DNA of 42,437 nucleotides, taken from contig JAGQRV010000034.1 of the NCBI GenBank assembly GCA_020425125.1, positions 1 through 42,437 of the forward strand. Direction: 5' to 3'. A program made the translations under genes and the position numbers. This DNA comes from Paracoccaceae bacterium. GTDB lineage: Bacteria; Pseudomonadota; Alphaproteobacteria; Rhodobacterales; Rhodobacteraceae. Below the pieces are notes generated by a model that did not search any database, had not been told where the DNA came from, and saw nothing but the letters and a program-made list of their open reading frames with translations. Shown here one piece after another: positions 42,082-42,437 of the stretch; the stretch's first letter is position 1, and every line of letters begins with the position of its first letter.

Positions 42082-42437
42082 ATGTCGATCTGGGAATACG
42101 CCAATCCGCGGCGCTTCATGCAATTCTCGGGCGCGTTGCTGCCCTGGGTCTCGGGACTGGCCGTGATCTGCCTCTGCACCGGGCTGATCTGGGGGTTCTT
42201 CTTCACTCCCGACGACTACCGGCAGGGCGCCACGGTGAAGATCCTCTACCTGCACGTTCCGGCTGCGTTGATGGCGATCAATTCCTGGATGATGATGCTG
42301 GTCGCCTCGCTGATCTGGCTGATCCGGCGCCACCATGTCAGCGCGCTGGCGGCGCGGGCGGCGGCGCCCATCGGGCTGACCTTCACCTTGATCGCGCTCT
42401 TTACCGGGGCGGTCTGGGGCCAGCCGATGTGGGGCAC
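42082..42437 (+). CDS. ccmC: Heme exporter protein CcmC (partial, cut by the window end)
   Basis: The first 118 residues are present. They start MSIWEYANPRRFM, contain three hydrophobic helices, the LYLHVPAAL motif with the first axial heme His, and end at GAVWGQPMWGT, where the tryptophan-rich WWD motif begins. CcmC loads heme onto CcmE in the periplasm. An in-frame ATG at 42028 would add 18 residues (MAGYSLMQ...) that do not look conserved; the ATG at 42082 matches other CcmC starts. It continues the ccmA-ccmB operon. Confidence 0.93.
   Translation, partial: MSIWEYANPRRFMQFSGALLPWVSGLAVICLCTGLIWGFFFTPDDYRQGATVKILYLHVPAALMAINSWMMMLVASLIWLIRRHHVSALAARAAAPIGLTFTLIALFTGAVWGQPMWG

Noticed and set aside
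1-42437. CRISPR arrays, insertion sequences and toxin-antitoxin pairs
   Set aside because: No regularly spaced repeats, transposase motifs or small paired genes were seen in reading both strands.

Overview
The window comes from a GC-rich alphaproteobacterium, most likely Rhodobacterales (Rhodobacter/Roseobacter type). The evidence is the TRAP transporter, the ferredoxin-NADP+ reductase ending in VVEKAFVG, the cysG-DUF2849-sulfite reductase-cysH-DUF934 block, the YfgM-like/bamB/der and yajC-secD-secF/Mth938/ccmABC neighbourhoods, and an infC that starts with a non-canonical codon. It is chromosomal and densely coding. I see no transposase, phage gene or CRISPR array. Family assignments come from reading motifs by eye, not from database searches.

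Layout. (1) 1-106: the first 35 codons of a leftward exported-protein gene, followed by about 530 bp of non-coding DNA holding hairpins and a palindrome. (2) 639-9918: a uronate-catabolism locus. A leftward operon uxaC-dctP-dctQ-dctM-kdgF-kduI-kduD-uxuB diverges from a GntR/FCD regulator and kdgK. KdgF, KduI, KduD and KdgK form a route from 4,5-unsaturated uronate to KDPG. UxaC and UxuB bring glucuronate to mannonate. Mannonate dehydratase and KDPG aldolase are not in the window. (3) 9919-10304: an AT-richer spacer and a leftward tRNA with a CAU anticodon. (4) 10305-13221: purM-purN and rnd. (5) 13271-15281: ureE-ureF-ureG without urease structural genes. (6) 15318-15860: infC, starting with ATA behind a perfect Shine-Dalgarno.

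(7) 16026-21463: a leftward assimilatory sulfur cluster of siroheme synthase, DUF2849, siroheme sulfite reductase, APS/PAPS reductase, DUF934 and ferredoxin-NADP+ reductase, with a divergent Lrp/AsnC regulator. The reductase plausibly supplies reduced ferredoxin to the sulfite reductase. (8) 22077-28559: a cytochrome P450, a RarD-type permease, a LysM protein with its own promoter, an Atm1-type ABC transporter and a patatin-like phospholipase. (9) 28870-33750: YfgM-like protein, BamB, Der, then convergent serS. (10) 33873-35531: a membrane-anchored pentapeptide-repeat protein between serS and yajC. (11) 35908-42437: yajC-secD-secF, a small membrane protein, a TauE/SafE permease, a Mth938-domain protein and ccmA-ccmB-ccmC (the last cut by the window end).

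Most genes are housekeeping or standard metabolism. The parts that go beyond routine annotation are the uronate locus with a readable divergent promoter/operator, the ATA-start infC, the isolated ureEFG trio, the AT-rich patch beside the tRNA with a promoter pointing against it, the pentapeptide-repeat gene with the cruciform-forming element beside it, and several candidate operators. I found no clear previously undescribed multi-gene system.
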